This document shows positions 1 through 8,392 of a stretch of DNA of 64,000 nt, piece after piece. The position numbers and the translations under genes were made by a program. The stretch spans positions 118,210-182,209 of the forward strand of contig JAPFBP010000001.1 of NCBI GenBank assembly GCA_029250275.1. The letters are read 5' to 3'. The stretch's first letter is position 1. The number at the start of each line of letters is the position of its first letter. The stretch comes from Candidatus Nitrosopumilus sp. GTDB taxonomy: Archaea > Thermoproteota > Nitrososphaeria > Nitrososphaerales > Nitrosopumilaceae. The notes beneath the pieces were generated by a model that was not told the DNA's origin, searched no databases, and saw only the letters and a list, made by a program, of their open reading frames with translations.

Positions 1-2
1 AA

Positions 3-593
3 ATTGTTGATAGCGGATTACATCTTGCATTTATGGCTCACTTTAATCATTTGAACGAATTATCAACTGATGTAGTGAAAAATGCAATTAAAGAAGTAAG
101 AAAAACAGGAGCACAAATCAGAACTCAATCTCCTCTATTAGCACATATCAACGATGATGCAGAAATGTGGGCTAAAATGTGGACCAAACAGGTTCAGTTG
201 GGATGTATTCCATACTACATGTTTGTAGTTAGAGATACAGGGGCTCAACATTACTTTGGAATTACTCTGGTAAAGGCTTATGAAATTTTCAAAAAAGCAT
301 ATTCTTCAGTTAGTGGATTAGCTAGAACTGTTCGTGGACCAAGTATGTCTGCTACTCCAGGAAAAGTACATGTAATTGGAACTGCAAATTTAAATGATCA
401 AAAAGTAATTGTTTTACGATTTTTACAGGGTAGAAATCCTGATTGGGTACAAGTACCATTCTTTGCAAAATATGATGAAAATGCAATTTGGTTAGATGAT
501 TTGAAACCTGCACTTACTGAAAAATTTTTCTTTGATGATGAGATGAAAAATTTCCAAGCAACACATCCAATTGAAGATTATCCTGAATCTTAG
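3..593 (+). CDS. Lysine 2,3-aminomutase-like radical SAM protein, C-terminal part (5' end outside window)
   Basis: Frame stays open upstream of the listed ATG to the window edge (IVDSGLHLAFMAHFNH...); MAHFNHLNEL...SPLLAHINDD...GCIPYYMF...SGLARTVRGP resembles the KamA family C-terminus. Confidence 0.8.
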   Translation: MVDSGLHLAFMAHFNHLNELSTDVVKNAIKEVRKTGAQIRTQSPLLAHINDDAEMWAKMWTKQVQLGCIPYYMFVVRDTGAQHYFGITLVKAYEIFKKAYSSVSGLARTVRGPSMSATPGKVHVIGTANLNDQKVIVLRFLQGRNPDWVQVPFFAKYDENAIWLDDLKPALTEKFFFDDEMKNFQATHPIEDYPES

Positions 594-666
594 AATTAAC
601 CTGACTAACTTGACAATTCTATCTTACAAGACACTATTAGTAAAATAACTTGTAAAAATTATCAAA

Positions 667-2112
667 TTGAATATAGATCAAGTATTACAAATTATTAAAG
701 ATGAAAATATATCATTCATAGATTTTTGGTTTGTAGATATTTTTGGTGAACTTCATAGTGTTGGAATGCCAAGCTATGCAATTGATAAAAATAGTTTTGT
801 AAATGGTCTTGAAAAATTAGATGCGAGTTCTATTGTTGGATTTAAATCTGTGAATAATTCGGATATGATTCTATTACCTGATCCATCATCATTTAGAATT
901 CTTCCACAAGAATATGATCCTGGAACTCGTAAAAATGCAAGAATATTTTGTGATCTTTACGATGGTAGTACAAATAAAGAATCTCGATATAATCGGGACT
1001 CGAGAGGAATAGCACGTAAATCATCAGAAAAACTTCAGGAATTTGGATTAACTCATACTAATTGGGGTCCTGAAATAGAATTTTTTGTTTTTGATGCCAT
1101 CAATGTTTATCCATCACCTTATGCTGCAACTCATGCTGGAGGAGGTTCAGGCTATTCTATAGAATCTAAAGAATCGCCATGGGCAAAAGGAAATGTAAGT
1201 ACTGCAATATCTTTCAAGGAAGGATATTATCCATCACAACCCAAAGATACTCTCGCTGGATTTCGAAAAGATGTATGTGATGATTTGTATCATTATTTTG
1301 GAATAAAAATTGAAGCTGAACATCATGAAGTGGCAACTTCTGGTCAATGTGAAATTAATTTAGTTTATGATGAAATGATTACAATGGCAGATAATGTAAT
1401 TGCTGTCAAAAATTTAGTAAAAGTTAAAGCAAAAAGAAAAAATAAAGTTGCAACATTTATGCCAAAACCAATTTTTGGTGATAACGCATCTGCTATGCAT
1501 ACTCATCAAAGTTTATGGAATAAAAATACGAATGTAATGTATGACAAAGATGATGATTTAGCACAGATGAGTCAAACTGGAAGATATTATGTTGGAGGAA
1601 TTCTAAGTCATGCTGCAGCATTATGTGCAATTTCAAATCCTACTACAAATTCTTATAAACGTCTTGTTCCTGGATTTGAAGCACCAGTCAATATTTGTTG
1701 GGGATTAGCTAATCGTTCTACAGCTATTAGAGTTCCTATGTATAACAGAAATCAAGAAAAAAGTAAAAGAATTGAATATCGTGTACCTGATCCAACTGCT
1801 AATATCTATCTCTTAGAGGCTGGACTATTATTAGCAGGATTGGATGGAATAAAAAATAAAATTGATCCGGGAGATCCTATTGAAGAAAATGTATACAAGC
1901 TTTCTTCAGAAAAGAAAAGAGAATACAATATTGGTGCTTTACCTATATCATTAAAAGCTGCACTTGATTCTTTGGCTAGTGATTCTAAATTTTTAGAAGA
2001 TGTTTTCACAAAAGATTTCCTTGAAAAGTATTCTGAATTAAAATATAAAGAATATTCTGCATTTGCACAAACTCCTACGGCCTGGGAAGTTTCAATGTAT
2101 ATAGATGCATAA
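667..2112 (+). CDS. glnA: Glutamine synthetase, type I
   Basis: GPEIEFFVFD, EAEHHEVATSGQCEI, MHTHQSLW, KRLVPGFEAPV, NRSTAIRVP motifs; TTG start. Confidence 0.95.
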   Translation: MNIDQVLQIIKDENISFIDFWFVDIFGELHSVGMPSYAIDKNSFVNGLEKLDASSIVGFKSVNNSDMILLPDPSSFRILPQEYDPGTRKNARIFCDLYDGSTNKESRYNRDSRGIARKSSEKLQEFGLTHTNWGPEIEFFVFDAINVYPSPYAATHAGGGSGYSIESKESPWAKGNVSTAISFKEGYYPSQPKDTLAGFRKDVCDDLYHYFGIKIEAEHHEVATSGQCEINLVYDEMITMADNVIAVKNLVKVKAKRKNKVATFMPKPIFGDNASAMHTHQSLWNKNTNVMYDKDDDLAQMSQTGRYYVGGILSHAAALCAISNPTTNSYKRLVPGFEAPVNICWGLANRSTAIRVPMYNRNQEKSKRIEYRVPDPTANIYLLEAGLLLAGLDGIKNKIDPGDPIEENVYKLSSEKKREYNIGALPISLKAALDSLASDSKFLEDVFTKDFLEKYSELKYKEYSAFAQTPTAWEVSMYIDA

Positions 2113-2323
2113 TTGGTACAAACATGAATTATTTCATGAAAATTAGTAGAACATTTTTAATTATGGTAATTGGCTTTTTTGAAATATTTATAATTGACAA
2201 TTCTTAGTACAACAAATTTTTTTTATAAAAGGGGAAGATATAATTTTCAAGATTGATTATAATTTAATTTTTAACTTTGATAATTAATGGTCTTCTTATA
2301 TTCTAAAAATTATAACTCAAAAC

Positions 2324-2745
2324 ATGGCAAGTTTAAAAAAAATTCTAGTCCCTTTTGATAGATCTCCAAATTCTATTAGAGGATTAGATAGTTCTATTGA
2401 AATTACAAAAGGCGGTGATGCTGAAATCACGGGATTTTATGTATTTCATTTACCTATAGATGCAAGAATAAAGTATCCTAAAAAATGAAAGATGAAGCAC
2501 AAAATAAAGCTGTTAAAGCTATTGGTTCTGCAATGAATAGAACTCAAAAGGCCGGTGCCACGTTCAAATACAAAACTGGTGGTGGACATACTGGTTCTAA
2601 AATTGTCAAATTTGCAGAAAAAGAGAAATTTGACATGATTGTTGTTGGTGCACGAGGTGTAGGTAGGGTAAAAGAATCATTTCTTGGAAGTACATCAAAC
2701 TATGTCATGCACAAAATAAAAGTTTCAGTATTAGTAGTAAAATAG
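2324..2745 (+). pseudogene. UspA-family universal stress protein split by a frameshift at a poly-A run (2324..2488 and 2485..2745)
   Basis: MASLKKILVPFDRSPNSIRGLDSSIEI...YPKK* then MKDEAQ...DMIVVGARGVGRVKESFLGSTSNYVMHKIKVSVLVVK; the halves are in different frames joined at TCCTAAAAAATGAAAG. Confidence 0.75.
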
Positions 2746-2838
2746 TTAATCAATTTTTTTACATTTTTTCATATCCTTGATATTCTATGTAATAACCTAC
2801 AAGTATAGGAATTTGAAAAAATATTATTGGTGTAGAAT

Positions 2839-3990
2839 ATGATAGAAAATAATTATGATATTTTAGGAATTATAGAAGGTTCAACTGAAAAAGAAATTAG
2901 AGATGCGTTTAGACGATTAGCACTACAATTTCACTCAGATCGTGGAGGAGAAAATGAACAATTTATCAAAATTAAACAAGCATACGATGATCTAAAAATT
3001 GGTAAGAAATATCCGGAGACAGATTATGAAAAATTAACAAATTCTAAAGTTTATTCAGGTGATTCTGAGGTTGATGTTAGAAGAAAAAATCAGATTTTAG
3101 GTCAAGAATTATTCAAAGAAATGAAATCTGCAGAAGAATGGGCTTCAGCATTAAACAGATCAAACTCTACTGGATCACGATTGTTTGGATCAAAAACTCT
3201 TGGTGAAATTGAGTTAGAAAGAAAAGCAACTGGAGCTTTATCGATAAAGGGAAATTTTATGGCAGGAAGTTTAACTTATGATGGTTCCATAATAATGCAA
3301 GGTAGCATTTCTAGTCCATCGTGGACCCAAGAATATCAAACAAATATTCATCTAACACATGGTGATTTCAAATTTATCAATCCATTAGAAAATAAATATA
3401 AAATTGATAATGGTGCTAAAATTATTGTAGATAATGGTAACGTAGTTGTTGGAAATGTTTACGGTAGAAAATTTCGAGTTGAAGATTCTATACGTGTAGG
3501 CGTTTTTCAAATTCAAGAACATAGAACTCACATTTCAGCTCTAAATGGAAAAATTATTGCAGAAAATCTTACAAATACTGTATTACTTGAAGCTGATTCA
3601 ATTATTGTTCTGAATATAGAAGATGATGTAATATTATCTGCAAGAGAAATTTTATTTTATGGAGGAAAACTTACTTTTAATTCAGTTATTGAATTAAAAC
3701 AAGGCGGGTCAATACGATTCTTTGAGAATTTTTCTATTCAAGGTCTAAGTGGTGATGCAATAATTAAACTTGAAAATGGAAAAAAAATACGATTATTTAA
3801 TCTTAAAACTAAAAAAATCAAAGATTTAGCTAATGAGTTTGTACCTAACAAAGAAAATTACAATAAAGATGATACTATGGTTGGCAATGGATTTACAATT
3901 ACATATGAAATGCTAGATAATCTCTCACTGAAATCTACCAAAAAACAAAAACAAGGTTGGGTCTCAAAATTTGGATTTTCTAAAAAATAA
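2839..3990 (+). CDS. J-domain protein with long C-terminal beta-rich region
   Basis: N-term NNYDILGIIEGSTEKEIRDAFRRLALQFHSDRGGENEQFIKIKQAYDDL is DnaJ-like (HPD replaced by HSD). Confidence 0.75.
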   Translation: MIENNYDILGIIEGSTEKEIRDAFRRLALQFHSDRGGENEQFIKIKQAYDDLKIGKKYPETDYEKLTNSKVYSGDSEVDVRRKNQILGQELFKEMKSAEEWASALNRSNSTGSRLFGSKTLGEIELERKATGALSIKGNFMAGSLTYDGSIIMQGSISSPSWTQEYQTNIHLTHGDFKFINPLENKYKIDNGAKIIVDNGNVVVGNVYGRKFRVEDSIRVGVFQIQEHRTHISALNGKIIAENLTNTVLLEADSIIVLNIEDDVILSAREILFYGGKLTFNSVIELKQGGSIRFFENFSIQGLSGDAIIKLENGKKIRLFNLKTKKIKDLANEFVPNKENYNKDDTMVGNGFTITYEMLDNLSLKSTKKQKQGWVSKFGFSKK

Positions 3991-4063
3991 TTAGGTTTGA
4001 AACTTATTTTTATGCCTGATAATGACCATTTCTGATAAATATACCTAATTTTAAAAATTATTT

Positions 4064-4645
4064 GTGAAAAAGATAGAGGCTATAATTAAACGAAAAAATT
4101 TTCCTATAATTAAAACAAATTTGAATGCAGTTGGCACATACATTATTGATAAACGAAATTTGGATGATAGCCATATTTACGATGAGTCGCGAGGTTCTCG
4201 TGTAGGTTCAACTAGTTTAAAGTCAATACCTCTAGCAAAAATAGAAATTGTAGTTTTAGATAAAGATGCAAGAAAAGTTGTTGAACTGATTTCAAAAAAT
4301 TCTGGTTTGTCATCAAATCATGGAGGCAAAATCTTTGTTTCTGAAATGGAAGAAGTTGTAGACATGGAAACTCTTGACGGACAACAAGATCTTGAAATAT
4401 ATTTAGATGAAAAATTAGGATCAAAACCATTACCAAAGCGTAGTAGATTTGTTCCATTACAAAAATTTACTTTACATAAATTACAAGTAACATATGAAGA
4501 GAATAAAGAATCACTTCGAAACGATTATCGAATAAAATCTTTTAGTGATTTTGTAAATTATTGTATTATGAAATCTATCCCAATTTTGGAAAAACAACTA
4601 AAAAATCCTACAATTGTTTATGAAAATAATTTTGGCAATTTTTAA
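4064..4645 (+). CDS. Divergent PII-like (GlnB/GlnK superfamily) protein with about 80-residue C-terminal extension
   Basis: KKIEAIIKRKNFPIIKTNLNAVG ... LAKIEIVVLDKDARKVVELISKNSG...GGKIFVSEMEEVVDMET matches PII core pattern; next to canonical PII and amt. Confidence 0.65.
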   Translation: MKKIEAIIKRKNFPIIKTNLNAVGTYIIDKRNLDDSHIYDESRGSRVGSTSLKSIPLAKIEIVVLDKDARKVVELISKNSGLSSNHGGKIFVSEMEEVVDMETLDGQQDLEIYLDEKLGSKPLPKRSRFVPLQKFTLHKLQVTYEENKESLRNDYRIKSFSDFVNYCIMKSIPILEKQLKNPTIVYENNFGNF

Positions 4646-4738
4646 TTAATAATATCCGTTAAACAAAGCTAATCCTACCAAAGTCATACCAATTGTTGCA
4701 AGTGTTAACTTTGCAATCATAATTTTAGATATTTTCAT
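4646..4738 (-). CDS. 30-aa single-TM microprotein MKISKIMIAKLTLATIGMTLVGLALFNGYY
   Basis: Manual translation; start overlaps stop of the upstream 42-aa ORF (ATGA). Confidence 0.5.
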   Translation of the reverse strand: MKISKIMIAKLTLATIGMTLVGLALFNGYY

Positions 4739-4863
4739 ATGGATAAACCAAAAATGATGGGTCCTACAATTACCCCGACTATTACTGCAATCTTGAGATA
4801 ATCTTTACCGTGAAGTGGTTGCATCTTCTTTCTATGAAATAATTTACTTTTACGCAGATTCAT
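4735..4863 (-). CDS. 42-aa microprotein with C-terminal TM, MNLRKSKLFHRKKMQPLHGKDYLKIAVIVGVIVGPIIFGLSI
   Basis: Manual translation; basic N-term plus hydrophobic C-term; lies 9 bp after the PII stop on the same strand. Confidence 0.5.
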   Translation of the reverse strand: MNLRKSKLFHRKKMQPLHGKDYLKIAVIVGVIVGPIIFGLSI

Positions 4864-4872
4864 GATGATTAC

Positions 4873-5202
4873 TTAGATTGTTTCTTCCCCTTCATTACCT
4901 GTTGCAATGTCTATTGAACGTAAGATTTGTGAAACAAAAATTTTACCTACTCTTCCTTTATCTTTGATAATGCCTATTACTTCGTCTTCTTTTGTATCTG
5001 CAATTATGACTTCTAATTGATATTTGTCATTAAATTGAGGAACAAAAATCGCACTTCCTTTTGATGCGTGAATTTCAGGACCTGGTCTCTTTCCTCTTCC
5101 TCTGACTTTGACAACTGTGAGGCCACCTATGCCTATTTTTTTTAATCCTTCACTAATTGCCATTACGTCATTTTCTCCAAGTATAACTTGTATTTTGAGC
5201 AT
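4873..5202 (-). CDS. Nitrogen regulatory protein P-II
   Basis: 109 aa, LKIQVILGENDVMAISEGLKKIGIGGLTVVKVRGRGKRPG...GRVGKIFVSQILRSIDIATGNEGEETI. Confidence 0.93.
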   Translation of the reverse strand: MLKIQVILGENDVMAISEGLKKIGIGGLTVVKVRGRGKRPGPEIHASKGSAIFVPQFNDKYQLEVIIADTKEDEVIGIIKDKGRVGKIFVSQILRSIDIATGNEGEETI

Positions 5203-5252
5203 TTAGTTATTGTAATTTCAATTACACAAATATAATTTCTGCTTTTGATAGT

Positions 5253-5269
5253 CAAATGATAATCATTTG
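5253..5269. promoter_or_regulatory. 17-bp perfect palindrome CAAATGAT-A-ATCATTTG in the PII/amt divergent intergenic region
   Basis: Read directly; about 50 bp from both start codons. Confidence 0.45.
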
Positions 5270-5318
5270 TTAATCAAATTTAGACATTGTTATTAATTCT
5301 AAATCAATATTCTTTTCA

Positions 5319-6647
5319 ATGGTACTTGATTCTGGAGACACAGCATGGATGCTTGTTGCTGGAAGTCTTGTATTGCTTATGATCCCTGCTCTAGGTCTGT
5401 TTGAATCAGGACTTTTAAGAAAAAAGAATGCAACTTCTATTTTCATGCAAATTTTCTTTGGTCTGGCAATGTTGAGTGTCATGTGGTTTATTTTTGGATT
5501 TAGTTTATCTTTTGGAGAGTCCACTTTGGGGTTGGTCGGAAATCTAGATTGGGTTTTTCTCAAAGGAATTCCATCTAATGCTCCATTAGAACAATATGCT
5601 CCAACAATTCCTGGTATGTTATTTGTAAAATTTCAATTAATGTTTGCAGCAATTACTCCGCTATTACTTACAGGAACAATTGCTGAAAGAATGAAGTTTA
5701 GTTCATTTGTTATATTTATTGCAGCATGGTCTATGCTAATCTACTACCCTCTTGTTCATTGGGTTTGGGGTGGAGGTTGGTTGGCACAATTTGGTGTAGC
5801 TGACTTTGCCGGTGGCATTGTAATTCACACTAGTGTGGGAATGGCAGCGTTAGCTGCAGCACTAGTACTTGGTAAGAGAAGACATTATGGTCCTGCAATA
5901 ATGATTCCTCATAGTATTCCACTAGCTGTACTTGGTTCTTCTTTATTGTGGCTTGGTTGGTTTGGATTTAATGCTGGAAGTGCTCTTTCTGCATCTGGTG
6001 GAGTCGCAGGAAATACTGTAATTGTAACTCACATGGCATCTTCAATTTCTGCTTTAATTTGGGCTGGTCTTTCTTGGATAAGAACAGGAAAGCCATCTGT
6101 TATTGCAACAATTAACGGTGCAATTGCAGGTCTTGCAGGAATTACACCTGCATCTGGATTTGTTAGTGTTGAACATGCATTTGTTATTGGAATAGCTATT
6201 GGTGTTCTCTCATACTCTGGAGTGGTGTTATTCAAAGAAAAACTAAAGATTGATGATGCACTTGATGTCAGCTCTGTTCACGGAGTTGCAGGTATTGTTG
6301 GTGCACTAGCAATTGGTATATTTGCAAGCAGCGTAATTAATCCTGGAGGACCTGACGGACTGCTCTTTGGAAATCCTGATCAATTATGGATTCAAGCTGT
6401 AGGTGTTGGTGTTGCAGGTGCAATGGGCTTTGGTGGAACTTGGATAATTTTACAAATAATGAAACATCTAATTGGAATTAGGGTTTCACCTGAAGTAGAA
6501 GACATTGGTTTGGATATCAGTGAACATGCAGAATCTGCTTATTCTGATGAAGAAGAGTTTATGTTAGATATGGATGATTATACAGATGAGTTACAGGATA
6601 AAGATGAAATCTTATTCAAAAAGAAATATTCTGGTAAGAAACAATGA
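5319..6647 (+). CDS. amt: Ammonium transporter with acidic C-terminal tail
   Basis: DSGDTAWMLVAGSLVLLM, HWVWGGGWL, DFAGGIVIHTSVGMAAL, WFGFNAGSA, DDALDVSSVHGVAG. Confidence 0.96.
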   Translation: MVLDSGDTAWMLVAGSLVLLMIPALGLFESGLLRKKNATSIFMQIFFGLAMLSVMWFIFGFSLSFGESTLGLVGNLDWVFLKGIPSNAPLEQYAPTIPGMLFVKFQLMFAAITPLLLTGTIAERMKFSSFVIFIAAWSMLIYYPLVHWVWGGGWLAQFGVADFAGGIVIHTSVGMAALAAALVLGKRRHYGPAIMIPHSIPLAVLGSSLLWLGWFGFNAGSALSASGGVAGNTVIVTHMASSISALIWAGLSWIRTGKPSVIATINGAIAGLAGITPASGFVSVEHAFVIGIAIGVLSYSGVVLFKEKLKIDDALDVSSVHGVAGIVGALAIGIFASSVINPGGPDGLLFGNPDQLWIQAVGVGVAGAMGFGGTWIILQIMKHLIGIRVSPEVEDIGLDISEHAESAYSDEEEFMLDMDDYTDELQDKDEILFKKKYSGKKQ

Positions 6648-7009
6648 CTGTTAATTATGATGAACTATCAAAACAAGTTCTTGATTTAGATACTCAAGTT
6701 AGATTTGCAGGTGTTGCAAATAGTAAAGGTGTGATGATTGCTGGTGGCCATAAAGAGAATATAGAAAAAATCTTAGATGGTGATAATGTTAACATGTCAA
6801 TTCACTATGCATTACAAAAAAGAGATCTTTATACAAATTTAGCATATAAAATTGGTTCAGAACTATCATCAATAACTGAATATGAAAAAGTTACGATGAT
6901 TAGTATTCCAATTAATTCTAATGAATTGTTTATGGTTAGTACAGAACCAAGAACAGATTATTTAAAAATTATTGATTTTATTTATTCTGCTATAAATTCT
7001 CAAAAATAG
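6644..7009 (+). CDS. DUF6659-like (possible roadblock-fold) protein
   Basis: QVRFAGVANSKGVMIAGGHKE...EKVTMISIPINSNELFMVSTEPRTDY; ATGA overlap with amt. Confidence 0.6.
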   Translation: MTVNYDELSKQVLDLDTQVRFAGVANSKGVMIAGGHKENIEKILDGDNVNMSIHYALQKRDLYTNLAYKIGSELSSITEYEKVTMISIPINSNELFMVSTEPRTDYLKIIDFIYSAINSQK

Positions 7010-7044
7010 AGCCAATTTAGGCATGAAATATCTAATTTTTCATA

Positions 7045-7692
7045 TTAAGTAATACTGGAATTATTTTTTTCTTTTAACTTCAAAATACTATAATCGTATT
7101 TCTTTTTCATTTCAATAGAACAAAATTGTGTAAATTTGTATTCCTCAAAGTCTTTTAAAATTCCATACAAATTACTACCAATAACCATACTATTTTTTGG
7201 ACAAAATGAATTAATCTTAAAACATCTATTCACTGTAGGTCCAAAAACATCTGATATGTTGGAAGTAGTGCTTTCAGCTACCTTTACTGAACCACACGTA
7301 ACACTAATTTTGTAATCTAATCCATCTATATTTTTTGCATTAAGTTCATTTTTTAATTCGTCATGAGATTCAATCATAGATAAACAACATTCTAACATGT
7401 TTTTCATTGCTTCAGAATCAAGAGAATCAATATTTGGAAATCTAAACATTAAAGCATCTCCAATATTTTTTATCACTTTACCATTATATTTATGAATAAT
7501 TTTTGCCATAAAATTTAGAAAAATTTCATACATTTTAGAAACATCATCATCTGATAATTTAGATGATATTATAGTAGAATCTGTCATATCAACTACACCT
7601 ACACAATCATTTTGTATACGTTGAGAAAACTTTAGCAACATATCACCTTCAATTTTTGCTGAGTGGAGCATTACCATTGTTGGTGATGTCAA
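7045..7692 (-). CDS. Class III adenylate/guanylate cyclase domain protein
   Basis: CVGVVDMTDSTIISSKLSDDD...YNGKVIKNIGDALMFRFP...YKISVTCGSVKV...DVFGPTVNRCFKI; start may be internal. Confidence 0.85.
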   Translation of the reverse strand: MTSPTMVMLHSAKIEGDMLLKFSQRIQNDCVGVVDMTDSTIISSKLSDDDVSKMYEIFLNFMAKIIHKYNGKVIKNIGDALMFRFPNIDSLDSEAMKNMLECCLSMIESHDELKNELNAKNIDGLDYKISVTCGSVKVAESTTSNISDVFGPTVNRCFKINSFCPKNSMVIGSNLYGILKDFEEYKFTQFCSIEMKKKYDYSILKLKEKNNSSIT

Positions 7693-7915
7693 AAGTAAAG
7701 AACAACGTTCTGTTGATTTTACTACTACAGTATATGATAATCCTGAAAAAACATCTCATGCAACTTATACAAATCCAGCTCAAAGACTAACAACATATTA
7801 CGAATTAATGCTATTCATTATTCTTGTTCCAGGTATAATGTTCATCATTGCATTTGCATGGTTAAAGAAAAAACCTAAAATCAAAGATGAAACATCAGGC
7901 GCTGTAAAAATCTAA
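7625..7915 (+). pseudogene. N-terminally truncated membrane protein remnant
   Basis: Open frame ...AEWSITIVGDVKSKEQRSVDFTTTVYDNPEKTSHATYTNPAQRLTTYYELMLFIILVPGIMFIIAFAWLKKKPKIKDETSGAVKI* with no ATG/GTG/TTG between the upstream TGA (7622) and the TM segment. Confidence 0.55.
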
Positions 7916-7950
7916 AATAATAAAAAGAAATTAAAAATTGTTGAACTAAT

Positions 7951-8250
7951 CTAATCGATTAATTCAGTCCAACCTTTGACGAAGACTGAGTTCTTGTAGA
8001 GTGGAACTGGTTGTCCAACTGTAAAGTCCATTGGTCGCATCCAAAAGATTGCTTTTGTTGGGCATACACCAATGCATGCACCATCTGAAATACATCTTTC
8101 TGGGTAGAAGACAAATGCTTTACCTCTTTTCCAGCCTTCAACTGGTTTTACTCTTAGTACATCTGGTCCAAGTGTGGTACAGATTTCTACACATAGTGCG
8201 CATCCGATACACATTTGTTCGCTGATGTCTGGAATTATTCCTACTGGCAT
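7951..8250 (-). CDS. Ferredoxin, two-cluster type
   Basis: CIGCALCVEIC and CISDGACIGVCP motifs. Confidence 0.92.
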   Translation of the reverse strand: MPVGIIPDISEQMCIGCALCVEICTTLGPDVLRVKPVEGWKRGKAFVFYPERCISDGACIGVCPTKAIFWMRPMDFTVGQPVPLYKNSVFVKGWTELID

Positions 8251-8307
8251 AACAAAATTAATTCATGATTTGGTCTTAATATAATTTACCTAAAAATATT
8301 GGACTAT

Positions 8308-8336
8308 AACGCCGTTTGATATTTTATAACGGCGTT
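8308..8336. repeat. Inverted repeat AACGCCGTT-N11-AACGGCGTT
   Basis: Perfect 9-bp arms between the 3' end of the 8393 ORF and the 5' end of the ferredoxin gene. Confidence 0.7.
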
Positions 8337-8392
8337 TCAATTTTTGATCGCTATAATAAAGATCTCATGATAATTCTCATTCATTCTAAATT

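Noticed and set aside
1806-2009. Antisense 67-aa ORF inside glnA
   Set aside because: Fully overlaps a strong CDS; no motif; the same applies to other antisense track ORFs (4212, 5270, 6029, 13199, 15079, 50388, 61517 etc.)
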